64,000 nucleotides of DNA, taken from contig NZ_BAABHJ010000023.1 in NCBI RefSeq assembly GCF_039542035.1, forward strand, positions 124,001 through 188,000, read 5' to 3'. Origin of the DNA: Actinoallomurus liliacearum (GTDB taxonomy: Bacteria > Actinomycetota > Actinomycetes > Streptosporangiales > Streptosporangiaceae). The notes below the pieces were generated by a model, which was given only the letters and a program-made list of their open reading frames with translations, searched no databases and was not told the DNA's origin. A program made the translations under genes and the position numbers. Of this stretch, positions 17,636 to 26,375 are shown one piece after another; within the stretch, counting starts at the first letter, position 1; the number at the start of each line of letters is the position of its first letter.

Positions 17636-18388
17636 ATGCTTCCCACGGTCGTTCACGCGAAGGCGGGGTCCCCGCCCCGCGGTGTCGAAGATCTGAGCGG
17701 TGACGGTGAGGATTCCCTGGACCGGGAATCCCTCATCCTCGCCGGCCAGGCACTGACCTGGCAGTCCGTGTTCAGCAGCGGTCCGCTGACCGCGATCCCG
17801 CTGAGCGGGACGTCCGCCCTCCTCGTACGCCATGACGGGGAGACGCGACCGGAGGAGTGGCACGATCGGTTCGTCCTGGGCCTCGTCCATCGGATGAAGG
17901 GCGAGCTGTCGATCGCGGCGGTCACGGCGAGGCTGCTCGCCGAGGCCGCCGGCGAGAACTCCGGGGAGGACACCGAACTCCTCGCCTCGGCGATCGACGG
18001 GTTCGCCGGACTGCTCGGAGAGCTCGAGGAGGAGCGGAGGCCCGGAGGACTCGCGGAGCAGATGGTCAGGGACGTGCTCCGCACCCATGCCGCGCTACTG
18101 GGACTCGTCCATCAGCAGGTATCGGTCCGGCGGCATGAGGAGTACACGATCCACACCGTACGGTCGGTCTCCGCCCACCTGACCCGGAGCGAGATCGAAC
18201 GACTGGGGCGGCAGGTCGGGCTGCCCTGGCCGGCCCGGCCGAAGAACGGAATCGGCCGCGACCTGGGGATGGCCCGGTGGCGCACCACCATGGAGAGTCA
18301 GCGTCACCAGATGTGGTGCCGGGTGGAGAAGAAGAACGTCCTCGTCACTGAGCTCTGGCTGCGGGGCCCTCAGGAGCGGTCGGAATGA
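17636..18388 (+). CDS. hypothetical protein downstream of NusA-like gene
   Basis: 250 aa from ATG 17636, 14 bp after the NusA-like stop and probably co-transcribed; no clear ribosome site, suggesting coupled translation. No family recognised. The sequence looks soluble and alpha-helical, with AGQALTWQSVFSSGPLTAIPL near residue 36, an acidic helix (GELEEERRPGGLAEQMVRDVL), HTVRSVSAHLTRSEIERLGRQVGLPWP near 170-195 and a C-terminal strand pair (VEKKNVLVTELWLRG). The last 44 bp overlap the convergent response-regulator gene. Confidence 0.6.
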   Translation: MLPTVVHAKAGSPPRGVEDLSGDGEDSLDRESLILAGQALTWQSVFSSGPLTAIPLSGTSALLVRHDGETRPEEWHDRFVLGLVHRMKGELSIAAVTARLLAEAAGENSGEDTELLASAIDGFAGLLGELEEERRPGGLAEQMVRDVLRTHAALLGLVHQQVSVRRHEEYTIHTVRSVSAHLTRSEIERLGRQVGLPWPARPKNGIGRDLGMARWRTTMESQRHQMWCRVEKKNVLVTELWLRGPQERSE

Positions 18389-19070
18389 TGTATCCGTACC
18401 CCGTCCGGGTCACCACCAGGCCCTCGCCGAGTTTGCGGCGCAACCGGGAGATGTGCTCGGTGAGCGTGCGTGAGACGCCCCGGTCGGTGCCCCACACCTG
18501 CACCATGATCTCCTCCTTGGAGACCGCGCGGCCGCGGTTGCGCACCAGGAACTCCAGCACGGCGTACTCCATCGGGGCCAGCCGCACCGCCACCCCGTCC
18601 CTGAAGACCTGGCGCGCCGCCAGGTCGACCAGGACGGGCGAACGGCCGGCCAGGGCGGGCGACAGGTCCACCAGGTCGCTTCGCCCCCGGTCCGTCGTCC
18701 GGCCCGTGCCGCTACGGCGCAGCACCGCGTGGATCCGAGCGAGCAGGAGTTCGGGGTCGAACGGCTTCGTGATGTAGTCGTCGCCGCCGAGCCGCAGCCC
18801 GAGGACCTGCTCGTGTGGCTTGCTGCGCGCGGTCAGCAGGATCACGGGCGTGTCGTTTCCCTCTTCGCGCAGCTCGTGGATGAGGGACAGCCCGTCGATG
18901 TCAGGGAGGTTGAGGTCGAGCAGAGCGAGGTCGATGTCCCCGTTTCTCAGCGCCTGCCGGGCCAGCTCCCCGCTGGACACGGACTTCACCTGAAGGTTGC
19001 GCCTGCTCAAAAGGCTGGCGACCACCTTGACGAATCGCGGGTCGTCGTCGACGAGGAGAACCTGTGGCAC
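18345..19070 (-). CDS. OmpR/PhoB-family response regulator
   Basis: 241 aa from GTG 19070 with GAGGA upstream. Receiver domain residues 1-118: acidic pocket VDDDPR (7-12), phospho-acceptor Asp52 in LLDLNLPD, Thr in LLTARSK and Lys in YITKPFD. The C-terminal winged helix (about 140-232) has VRLAPMEYAVLEFLVRNRGRAVSKEEIMVQVWG and RTLTEHISRLRRKLGEG. A cognate kinase is not adjacent on this strand; the kinase at 20.4-21.9 kb is a candidate. It shares 44 bp at its 3' end with the convergent hypothetical gene. Confidence 0.94.
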   Translation of the reverse strand: MPQVLLVDDDPRFVKVVASLLSRRNLQVKSVSSGELARQALRNGDIDLALLDLNLPDIDGLSLIHELREEGNDTPVILLTARSKPHEQVLGLRLGGDDYITKPFDPELLLARIHAVLRRSGTGRTTDRGRSDLVDLSPALAGRSPVLVDLAARQVFRDGVAVRLAPMEYAVLEFLVRNRGRAVSKEEIMVQVWGTDRGVSRTLTEHISRLRRKLGEGLVVTRTGYGYIIPTAPEGPAARAQ

Positions 19071-19118
19071 GGATCCTCACAATACCCAATGCGATCTTGA
19101 ACCCGACAAGAGCTGATC

Positions 19119-20099
19119 ATGGCAGATGCCACAACGCGTGACAGGGAAAAGACCAGACGCATACGCTACGCCGTCATCCTCTCCCTGCTCATGCTCGCGG
19201 GCTTCGGCCTGACCGGCTCGCCGTACGACCGGATCGTACCCGGCCCGGTGATCCGGATCGATTCGCCGCAGCGGGGATCCTGGCTGGTCACGACGGTGGT
19301 CGTACGGCATAGCACCTGGTTCCGGTGGGCACTGGCCGAATTCAAGGGGGAACGCACGGTCCGGGTGCGCGGGGCGGCGAGCCCGGCGGCGAGTCAGTCG
19401 ATGACCGAGGCGATGGACCGGTCGCAGGCCACGGCGGCACTCGTCGCCGCTCAACTCGCCGACGGACGGACACCGACCGGCAGCGCCGGGCTCCAGGTGA
19501 CCGGGGTGACGGGAACGACGGCCACGAGCGGGCTGCACCCCGGTGACGTGCTCCTGGCCGCGGGTGACGCCCGGCACCTGGCACCGCTCCGCGACCAGAC
19601 CGATCTGTCGTCCGCCACGGTGGACCCGGCGAACGTGAGCGTCCTCGTGGCCCCCAGAGCCTCCGGCGAGTCGCTGGGGACGTCCACGATCAAGCGGATA
19701 CCGGCTGCCTCGCTCGCCGCGGTACGGGTGGATCCCAGAGTCGCCGCGACCACCTATCCGCTCGGCGTCGTACAGGGCCCGTCGGCGGGGCTGATCCTGA
19801 CACTCGCCCGTGTCGACGCGCTGGGCTCGGGAGATCTGATCGGGGGGCGCCACGTCGCCGGTACGGGCGGAGTCGCCCTCGACGGCTCGGTGACCACCGT
19901 CGGCGAGGTCGAGGAGAAGGTGAAGGCCGCGATGGCGGCCCACGCGGACGTGTTCTTCGTGCCGGCCCTTCAGCGCGACATCGCGGTGCGGGCGGCGCGG
20001 GGCGGCACGATGCGGATCGTCCCGGTCGGCTCCGTCTCGGACGCGGTGAAGTGGCTGTGCGCCGCCGGCGGACGCTCTCCGGCCTGCGAGATTTCTTGA
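19119..20099 (+). CDS. YlbL-like membrane-anchored PDZ/Lon-type protease
   Basis: 326 aa. An N-terminal TM helix (about 16-33) leads to an outside region. A PDZ-like segment (about 124-180) has LQVTGVTGTTATSGLHPGDVLLAAGD. The C-terminal S16 Lon-type domain has GPSAGLILTLARVDALGSGDLIGG with nucleophile Ser222, then the dyad lysine in VGEVEEKVKAA (Lys267 likely). This matches the YlbL family of extracytoplasmic proteases, though the PDZ part is degenerate. It is divergent from the OmpR-type regulator and followed by a stand-alone receiver gene. Confidence 0.88.
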   Translation: MADATTRDREKTRRIRYAVILSLLMLAGFGLTGSPYDRIVPGPVIRIDSPQRGSWLVTTVVVRHSTWFRWALAEFKGERTVRVRGAASPAASQSMTEAMDRSQATAALVAAQLADGRTPTGSAGLQVTGVTGTTATSGLHPGDVLLAAGDARHLAPLRDQTDLSSATVDPANVSVLVAPRASGESLGTSTIKRIPAASLAAVRVDPRVAATTYPLGVVQGPSAGLILTLARVDALGSGDLIGGRHVAGTGGVALDGSVTTVGEVEEKVKAAMAAHADVFFVPALQRDIAVRAARGGTMRIVPVGSVSDAVKWLCAAGGRSPACEIS

Positions 20100-20165
20100 G
20101 AAAGGTGGCACCGGCCGGGCGCTGGTAGCGTCTGAACCACGGATGCCCATCGGACCGGAGACCAG

Positions 20166-20525
20166 ATGCGGGTGCTCATCGTCGACGACGACCCCGGTGT
20201 CCGGCGACTGCTCCAAATGATCATGGAACGTGCCGGTCACGAGGCGGACCTGGCCGGGGACGGCGGCGAGGCCTGGCACCGGCTCACCACCGTGGCCCTG
20301 CCGCGGCTGCTGATCCTGGACCGGATGCTCCCGGACATCGACGGGGCCGATCTCGTGGCCCGGATTCGCGCCGACGCCCGTACCGCGGGTCTGCCCGTGC
20401 TGGTGCTCACCGCCGCCGCGGGCACCTCAGGCGACCTGGACGACGGCGCCCTGACCCGCGTTCTCCCGAAGCCGTTCGACCTCGACGAGCTCCGTGGTCT
20501 CATCTCCGCCCTCGCGGGCGGCTGA
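20166..20525 (+). CDS. single-domain response regulator
   Basis: 119-aa receiver only. Acidic pocket VDDDPG, phospho-acceptor Asp52 in LLILDRMLPDIDG, Thr in VLVLTAAAG and Lys in LPKPFDLDEL are all present; no output domain follows. Such CheY/Spo0F-like proteins relay phosphate or control a partner by binding. Its 3' end overlaps the convergent histidine kinase gene by 99 bp, which suggests the two are functionally paired. Confidence 0.93.
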   Translation: MRVLIVDDDPGVRRLLQMIMERAGHEADLAGDGGEAWHRLTTVALPRLLILDRMLPDIDGADLVARIRADARTAGLPVLVLTAAAGTSGDLDDGALTRVLPKPFDLDELRGLISALAGG

Positions 20526-21890
20526 CCGGCCTGGTCGGATTAACGGACGCGGGACCCAGAAGTCGACCTGCAGGCCGCCGGACGGGGCGGTCGCCAGTTC
20601 GACCCGGCCGCCCATCGCGGTCATCAGCAGGTCCGCGATGTAGAGCCCGAGCCCCGAGCCTGGAGCGTTCCCCACGGCGGGCGTCCGGTAGTACGGCCGC
20701 AGCACGTGGGCACGTTCGCCACAGGGGATGCCGGGGCCTTCGTCCGCGACGCCGATGACGCCGTAGGAGTCGACCTCGCGCGCCGTCACGGTGATCTTCC
20801 CGTCGGGCGCGTACTTCTGCGCGTTGCCGAGGGCCGCCAGCAGGCACTGCCGCAGCCCCCACGGATCGGCGCGTACGGTGCTGCCGGGAGAAACGTCGAT
20901 CAGCGTACGCGCCGCCACCGACGGGATGGTCCGCACGGTTCGGCGTAGCAGCGCCGTGACGTCGATCGGTTCGGCCGTCATGGCGGGCGGCGCGGACGGA
21001 TCCGAGGCGCCGACGGCGGCAAGGCCCTTGACGGTGTGGTGCATCATCTTGACGGCGTCGAGGATCGCCTCGATCGAGTCCGTCGCGTCGGGGTCGTCCG
21101 GTAGGAACGCGCCCAGCAGCTGGGCGTGACCGCGGACCGTGGTCAGCGGGCCGTGCAGCTCGTGCCGTATGGAGTCCAGCAACAGTTGCCGCGCGTCCCT
21201 GAATCTCTGCGCCGCACCGTCCGCGGCCGTGAGGTCGAGTCGAGCTCGTTCCCTCCCGATCTCGTGGCGATCCCACACGTCGTCCCAGAACGCGCCCAGA
21301 GCCCGGGCCGCGCCCGTCAGCGCCCCACCCGGCACGCCGGAGACCATCCGGGACGCCAGATACGGGCCGGTCGGCCGGGTCCAGCCGATCAGGAGAAGGC
21401 CCGCGTTCCGCCCGTCACCGGCCTGGATCCCGAGGTACACGCCGGCCCGCCATCCGTCCGGCAGCGCCCGGCGGGGGATCCGATGGGGGACTCCGTCGCG
21501 GCGGAGGTCCGCGAGCCCGCCGTGGTCATCCGGCCGCAGGCCACGGCCGTCGACCGGCACGTCCACCCGTGTGTCGCCGGAGGGCAGCGACATCGTGAGC
21601 ACCAACCGGTCCGCGCGCGACGCACGCCGCAGGTCGTCGGCGAGCGGAACCAGGTCCGCGGCGGCCGTCCGCCGTTTCGCGGCCAGGCGCGGAAGCTCGA
21701 GCGGCGGCCGGGCGACGCACACCGCGATCTCCCGGGTGAGCAGCGCGTCGGCGGCCAGGATGAGGGCCCCGCAGGCGACGAGCGCCAACACTCCCCAGAC
21801 ACCGATTTCGAGCACCGCCGTGATCACCACACTCATGGTAGTGCCGAGAGAAATCATGGGGAGGCTGTCCCGTGACCCAGGGCCGATCAC
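20427..21890 (-). CDS. membrane histidine kinase
   Basis: 487 aa from GTG 21890; in-frame ATGs 11 and 18 codons in are alternatives and none has a clear ribosome site. One N-terminal TM helix (about 22-50), a linker with a GAF-like sensor segment (about 100-200), then the H-box DSIRHELHGPLTTVRGHAQLLG with phospho-acceptor His243. The catalytic domain shows the N-box LLAALGNAQKYAPDG, G1 VADEGPGIP and G2 GSGLGLYIADLLMTAMGG. The kinase core is complete. The C-terminal 33 codons are shared with the opposite-strand receiver gene. Confidence 0.92.
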   Translation of the reverse strand: MIGPGSRDSLPMISLGTTMSVVITAVLEIGVWGVLALVACGALILAADALLTREIAVCVARPPLELPRLAAKRRTAAADLVPLADDLRRASRADRLVLTMSLPSGDTRVDVPVDGRGLRPDDHGGLADLRRDGVPHRIPRRALPDGWRAGVYLGIQAGDGRNAGLLLIGWTRPTGPYLASRMVSGVPGGALTGAARALGAFWDDVWDRHEIGRERARLDLTAADGAAQRFRDARQLLLDSIRHELHGPLTTVRGHAQLLGAFLPDDPDATDSIEAILDAVKMMHHTVKGLAAVGASDPSAPPAMTAEPIDVTALLRRTVRTIPSVAARTLIDVSPGSTVRADPWGLRQCLLAALGNAQKYAPDGKITVTAREVDSYGVIGVADEGPGIPCGERAHVLRPYYRTPAVGNAPGSGLGLYIADLLMTAMGGRVELATAPSGGLQVDFWVPRPLIRPGRSAAREGGDETTELVEVERLRENAGQGAVVQVA

Positions 21891-21968
21891 CGGGAAAAGG
21901 GAACCGGCCCCTTGACCACCATGAAGGTGGCGGGGGCCGGGCCGTTGAGCCGCCGGTACGGCGGTGGT

Positions 21969-22331
21969 TCAGCGCGAGGAGACGAGCTTGCCCAGGAGGT
22001 CGAGGATCCTCCCGAAGACGGTCAGCTCCCACTCCTTGGCGCGCCTCTTCCCGCGGGTCTCCTTGACGACCTTGTGCTGCCGCCGGAGCGCCTCCAGCAA
22101 GGCGTCGCGGGCCTCCCTGGCGGCCACCTCGGCCTCCGCGGCGGCCTTGAAGTCCGCCGCGGCCTCGACGTCCTTGGCCGCGGCCTCGCGAGCGGCTGCG
22201 AGCTCCCTCTCGGCGGCGGTGACCCGATCGGCCGCGGCTTCGTGAGCGGCGACGAGCTTGCGGTCCGCCTTGAGGATCAGCTTCGCGGGCTGGGTGGCCT
22301 CGGTGTCGGTCGCCTGTCCTTTGTCAGCCAT
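21969..22331 (-). CDS. alanine-rich coiled-coil protein
   Basis: 120 aa from ATG 22331 with GGAGAGG six bases upstream. Residues about 18-90 are a continuous Ala/Glu/Arg heptad-like helix (DRVTAAERELAAAREAAAKDVEAAADFKAA), with a short basic hinge ETRGKRRAKEWE and a hydrophobic end (LTVFGRILDLLGKLV). It may form a rod that docks on membrane or partner through the amphipathic C-terminus. No family recognised. It is the first gene of the accessory region, divergent from an EamA-like gene. Confidence 0.6.
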   Translation of the reverse strand: MADKGQATDTEATQPAKLILKADRKLVAAHEAAADRVTAAERELAAAREAAAKDVEAAADFKAAAEAEVAAREARDALLEALRRQHKVVKETRGKRRAKEWELTVFGRILDLLGKLVSSR

Positions 22332-22674
22332 GGCCGACCTCTCCTTCGTTGTAGTCGCCGGGTGTGGTGCTGTGTCCGGCGCGGACTCTTGTCGAGGCCT
22401 ACTGTCCGTGGGGTGCCGCTCACCGCAACCAGGTATGGGCGCGAATTCCGCCCGTGTCCGCCGAGGGGCGGTGCGACCTCCGCGGCGATCTCTCGTACGT
22501 GACGCTTGGGGTCGCGTTCACCTGAAGTTCTCTTGCCGCGCGGGCGTCCCTGCGGACCGTCACTGTGGGCGCTGCGACGCACTCTTCTTCGGCATCGATG
22601 GCCGGAAGCAGTGCAGTGCAGACCCCGCGCATCGCATAAAGCGTGCGCGACGACACGGACAAGAAAGCACCGAA
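22332..22674. other. divergent intergenic region at the accessory-region edge
   Basis: 343 bp without a supported gene. It separates the coiled-coil gene from the first EamA-like gene. The last 60 bp are AT-richer (CGAAATGAAAAATAACAGGGG around the next start). No att-like direct repeat of the right edge was seen by eye. Confidence 0.35.
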
Positions 22675-24168
22675 ATGAAAAATAACAGGGGAGAAATCCC
22701 TCCGCTGCCGAACCGGCTCCTCGGCCGGATCGGCTCCGCCTGCGGGTTGGTCATCCACCACCCGCGTCGTGCGGTCAACTGGCTCCTCGGCGCACTGGCC
22801 GGGGCGGTATGGCTGGTGGCCGCCACCGCTCACCTGGGCGGGTCGGTGAGCCAGAAGGCCGGGACGGCCGTCATGCAGCCGCTGACGGCGAGCCACGCGC
22901 TGGCGGCCATCCAGGCCACCACCATCTCCTACGTGTTCAGCACGCCGATCGCCATCGCGCTGCTGTTCGCCGGGAAACGCTGGATCAACGAAAAGCCCCT
23001 GCGCGGAGCCAAGCCGCTCACCGAGCGGCGCGACAAGGTGATCAAGGGGCTGGAGCACCGCACCGAGGGGATGCCCGTGGTGCACACGCTCCTGCGCCGC
23101 TTCAAGGCCTGGGAGGAGAAGAAGGAGCACCGCTGGGTCCTGACGGTCCTGCCGTTCCTGGCGGCCTGGTACGGCGCCGGCCTGCTGGCCTCGTACTACA
23201 CGATCAAGTTGCCGTTCGCGAGCGGCAACGCGATCACCGCCATGGGCGGGATCACCATGTCCGTGGTGATCGCGGCCCTGGCTCTCCGCGGACTGCCGCT
23301 CGTCGGACTGCCGCTTCCCAGCGGCGGCCTGATCACGAAACTCCGTTCGATCGACAAGGCCATGCTGATCGAGTGGCGGAACCGCAACAAGGCGAACCTG
23401 ATCGAGTGGTGGGACACGAAGAAGATCCTCTCCCTCGTCCTGCCGCTCGGGTCGGCCGCCGGGGCGATCATGATGATCCCCTGGGGCCAGCACATCGACG
23501 GTATGGCACTGCTGGCCGCCCTGGGCGGCGCGGTGTGCTCAGCCGTCATGATCGGGGCAGGAAAGGCGATGGCCCACGCGGGCATCCAGCTCAAGGGAAC
23601 GGTCATCTCGATGGTGGCCGGCCTGATCATCGGAGCGCCCTCCCTCCTCACGGTCCACTGGACCTGGGAGGTCTTCACGCGGGGGCTCATCGCGGGCTTC
23701 CTCTCGGTCGCCGGGGCGGTCCTGTACTACGTCTCGCAGGGGCCGCTCCACCTGCCCAAGAGGATGGCCGGCCTCCTGTCGGCCAACGGACCGGTGCTCA
23801 GCAGTCTGGTGGGTCTGGTGATCCTGAATCAGGCCCTGGGCGCATCGGTCGTGACCGGGATCTGCACGATCTTCGCGGTCTCGGTCCTCAGCGCAACCCT
23901 CACCGGTTCGAAGGAAGAGCTGGCCAGGGAGAAGCAGAAGCACCACGCCTTCAGGGACGAGGACATGACGCCGGGTGGTGACCCCGGGTGGCCGGTCTTC
24001 GACGACGACGAGGACGTGGAGGAGGAGAAGGAGAAGCAGCCGAAGCCGCAGCGGAAGGCGAAGTCCTGGCGCAAGCGGCGCGGGTACGACAAGGCGCACG
24101 CCCGGGGGCGCGAGAACACCCAGGTGGGCGCGAAGGGCCGTCGGCCCAAGAACGCCCGCAAGAAGTGA
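22675..24168 (+). CDS. EamA/DMT-like membrane protein with basic C-terminal tail (1)
   Basis: 497 aa from ATG 22675. About ten TM segments fall in two groups, with a charged cytoplasmic insert (residues about 105-155, RWINEKPLRGAKPLTERR). The last group contains GPVLSSLVGLVILNQALGASVVTGICTIFAVSVLSA, the typical final helices of drug/metabolite transporters. The last 100 residues are an acidic patch (DDDEDVEEEKEKQ) followed by a very basic KPQRKAKSWRKRRGYDK tail ending in KKs. Substrate unknown. The basic tail is shared with the convergent paralogue at 24329 and suggests binding to nucleic acid, lipid head groups or a partner protein. Confidence 0.75.
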   Translation: MKNNRGEIPPLPNRLLGRIGSACGLVIHHPRRAVNWLLGALAGAVWLVAATAHLGGSVSQKAGTAVMQPLTASHALAAIQATTISYVFSTPIAIALLFAGKRWINEKPLRGAKPLTERRDKVIKGLEHRTEGMPVVHTLLRRFKAWEEKKEHRWVLTVLPFLAAWYGAGLLASYYTIKLPFASGNAITAMGGITMSVVIAALALRGLPLVGLPLPSGGLITKLRSIDKAMLIEWRNRNKANLIEWWDTKKILSLVLPLGSAAGAIMMIPWGQHIDGMALLAALGGAVCSAVMIGAGKAMAHAGIQLKGTVISMVAGLIIGAPSLLTVHWTWEVFTRGLIAGFLSVAGAVLYYVSQGPLHLPKRMAGLLSANGPVLSSLVGLVILNQALGASVVTGICTIFAVSVLSATLTGSKEELAREKQKHHAFRDEDMTPGGDPGWPVFDDDEDVEEEKEKQPKPQRKAKSWRKRRGYDKAHARGRENTQVGAKGRRPKNARKK

Positions 24169-24195
24169 CTGAAGGCACGAGCCGGAAGTGAACAG

Positions 24196-24224
24196 CAGCC
24201 CCGGGGGGTGATCTCCCGGGGCTG
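24196..24224 (+). terminator. hairpin terminator after EamA-like gene 1
   Basis: Arms CAGCCCCGGG and CCCGGGGCTG (10 bp) with a 9-nt loop, starting 27 bp after the stop. Confidence 0.75.
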
Positions 24225-24276
24225 AGCCCTGTTCGGGGTATCCGCGTGTCCCGATACGCGCCCCCAACAACGCGAA

Positions 24277-24296
24277 GCCCCGGGTTTCCCCGGGGC
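24277..24296 (-). terminator. hairpin terminator for the minus-strand EamA-like gene
   Basis: Stem GCCCCGGG/CCCGGGGC with loop TTTC, located 33 bp beyond the stop of the convergent gene at 24329. With the hairpin at 24196 it forms a back-to-back terminator pair. Confidence 0.65.
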
Positions 24297-24328
24297 CTCA
24301 GTCATTCTCAGGCCCTCACCTGTCTCGG

Positions 24329-25528
24329 TCAGTGCTTCTTCTTCGGCCTCGGGCGGCGGCGGCCCGCTTTCCGGCGTCCCGCGTGCTTCTTCCAGCTCGG
24401 GGCCTTCTTGGACTTCCGCCGCAGCCGCTGCGGCTTCGGCTTCTTGTTCTCGCTCTTGGACGTCCCGGTGGGAGCGTCCGGCTCGTCGGTCTGCTCAAGG
24501 GCGTCCCCCTGAGACAGAGCCGTCAGAGCCGCCTGCTCGGCGCTGTCGGACCGAGCGGCACCGACCGCTCCCGCCACCACCAGGACGATGGCGGTGCACT
24601 CGGCCAGGCTCGGCAGGCGCCAGCCCTGCAGGCAGGCGATGGCCAGGGCGACCACCGGAGTCGCCGCCAGGATGACGGAGACGGTGGTGGCCTCCAGTTT
24701 CCGCGTCGCGGACACTTCCGCGACGCTCGGGATCGTGGTGTTGGTCAAGGCCGCCGCCAGCACGACGATGACCAACCAGCCCGACAGGACGGGGTTGTTC
24801 GTCTCGACGAGCGGGGCGAGCAGCATGAGCCCCAGCCCGGCGTTGAAGCCGGACCAGCCACGAACCAGGTTCCCCTGTCCGGCCGGGAGCTTCTTCGTCA
24901 GAACGAGTCGGACGGCCATGCCGGCGCCGGTCAGGAAGGCGCAGGCGATCCCGAGCGGGTTGGTCGTTCCCGCACCCGGCTGAATGAGGAACAGGACGCC
25001 CGCCATCGTGACGAGCGGCCACTTGAAGCCCCGGAGACCTGCCATCGAGACGAGCGGCCCGCTGAAGCCACGCAGGCTCCGGTTCTTCCACACGTGCAGC
25101 GTCACCGGCGAGAACAGGTTCATCAGCGCCGGCGTGAACAGCAGGCCGGCGGTCTCCAAGGCCACGAACACGGCCAGCGAGCAGTTGACGACGCCCTCTC
25201 CGTAGAAGAGGTTCAGCACCAGGCTCACGACCGAGAATTTCGCGATGTTCCAGCCCTGCGCCCGCAGGTCGTGCATCCGGAACCCCGTCCACCGGATGGG
25301 GAACGCGATGCGCTTACGCCCCGTGGACAGGTCGTACTTGAAACCCGCCCACGTGATGGGCAGGACCATCAGCGCACCGCCGATGGCGGTGACCAACCCG
25401 GCGACCATCAGGGCGGAAAAGCCCTTGCCGCTGAGGACGACGAGCAGGACGTTCGACAGATTCGTCGCCACCATGGCGACGAACAGTTCGGCCACGCCGA
25501 TGAGGCGTGGCGATTTACCCTTTTCCAT
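24329..25528 (-). CDS. EamA/DMT-like membrane protein with basic C-terminal tail (2)
   Basis: 399 aa from ATG 25528. About ten predicted TM helices, including VAGLVTAIGGALMVLPITWAGF, PLGIACAFLTGAGMAVRLVLTKKLP and TTVSVILAATPVVALAIACLQGW, then AIVLVVAGAVGAA: the usual end of an EamA repeat. After residue 335 the protein becomes a long cytoplasmic tail ending with about 45 mostly Lys/Arg/Pro residues (KPKPQRLRRKSKKAPSWKKH). The KPQR and SW-K motifs resemble the tail of the neighbour at 22675. Convergent with that gene. Substrate unknown. Confidence 0.75.
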   Translation of the reverse strand: MEKGKSPRLIGVAELFVAMVATNLSNVLLVVLSGKGFSALMVAGLVTAIGGALMVLPITWAGFKYDLSTGRKRIAFPIRWTGFRMHDLRAQGWNIAKFSVVSLVLNLFYGEGVVNCSLAVFVALETAGLLFTPALMNLFSPVTLHVWKNRSLRGFSGPLVSMAGLRGFKWPLVTMAGVLFLIQPGAGTTNPLGIACAFLTGAGMAVRLVLTKKLPAGQGNLVRGWSGFNAGLGLMLLAPLVETNNPVLSGWLVIVVLAAALTNTTIPSVAEVSATRKLEATTVSVILAATPVVALAIACLQGWRLPSLAECTAIVLVVAGAVGAARSDSAEQAALTALSQGDALEQTDEPDAPTGTSKSENKKPKPQRLRRKSKKAPSWKKHAGRRKAGRRRPRPKKKH

Positions 25529-25832
25529 GAAAATTCACTCCCTGTCTGTTACGCCCGGGGAAGACCCCGGTACGGTCCGTTCGTTTGGAATCGGACATGT
25601 GTGACCGTACGGAGCAGACCGGAAGCGGCAACGCCTGAGCGCCTCAGACACGGATGGCCCGGGTCACTTTTCGGAAACGGGCGTGTCACGCCAGGAACCC
25701 TCACGGCCCAGGTCCGAGGGTCATCGACGCGGTCCCGCGCGGTCACCGCCTCCGTACGACGTGCGGGAACGGGACGAGACCACGGACTGCGGAGACACCC
25801 GGAGGAGAAACGGACCCGTCGGCGGGGTTGCC
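25529..25832. other. intergenic region between divergent membrane-protein genes
   Basis: 304 bp. The part next to the minus-strand gene (25529-25560) is AT-rich and carries its ribosome site. The remainder has no recognisable element. A longer in-frame GTG at 25683 upstream of the next gene exists but the extra residues are Arg/Pro-rich and look non-coding. Confidence 0.3.
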
Positions 25833-26375
25833 GTGCCGCTGAACTCCGGACAGATCTTTGTCGTGCCGTACTACCGCGCTAGGAGGCTTGGCTGCGGCGG
25901 CGTGCTCGTCGGCGCCGGGTTCGTGGCGCTCATGGGCATCGTCGCGCTGATCTGCATCGCCAACCGTTCATGGTTCGAGGGCAAGGTCACCAACGCGATC
26001 TACGGCGACCGGCGCGCGATCCACCTCGGCAAGGAGTTCAAACCGGGGGCCACGGCGGAAGAGGACGGAGTGCGGCAGACGGCGGTGCTGATCGACCGTG
26101 CCCCGCACGTCCGGGTGACGTCACCGCCCGACAAGTGGCTCCAGAACCACAAGGACGCCGTGTGCAAGCACGATGTCTGCACCGCGGCGGCGACGCCGCT
26201 GAAGTCCGTGGGCGGCACCGGGATCGGCCTGGCCGGCTTGGCGGCCATGGGGGTGGTGGTCTACGCCGTCTACTCCCTGCTCTTCGACGACGGGATGTTC
26301 AAGTACGGGGGCTACGGCGGGGGTTACGGCGGCGGCTACGGAGGTGGCTACGGAGGCGGCCGCCGTATGCGTTGA
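25833..26375 (+). CDS. membrane protein with Gly-Tyr repeat tail
   Basis: 180 aa taking GTG 25833; GTG 25863 is an equal alternative. Two hydrophobic helices (about 21-42 and 127-145) bracket an extracytoplasmic domain with a Cys pair (VCKHDVC, possible disulfide). The C-terminus is a repeated GGY(G) tract, four to five units, ending in RRMR. Glycine-tyrosine tails are low-complexity and prone to self-association. No family recognised. It lies between the EamA-like pair and the sigma-factor gene. Confidence 0.6.
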   Translation: MPLNSGQIFVVPYYRARRLGCGGVLVGAGFVALMGIVALICIANRSWFEGKVTNAIYGDRRAIHLGKEFKPGATAEEDGVRQTAVLIDRAPHVRVTSPPDKWLQNHKDAVCKHDVCTAAATPLKSVGGTGIGLAGLAAMGVVVYAVYSLLFDDGMFKYGGYGGGYGGGYGGGYGGGRRMR

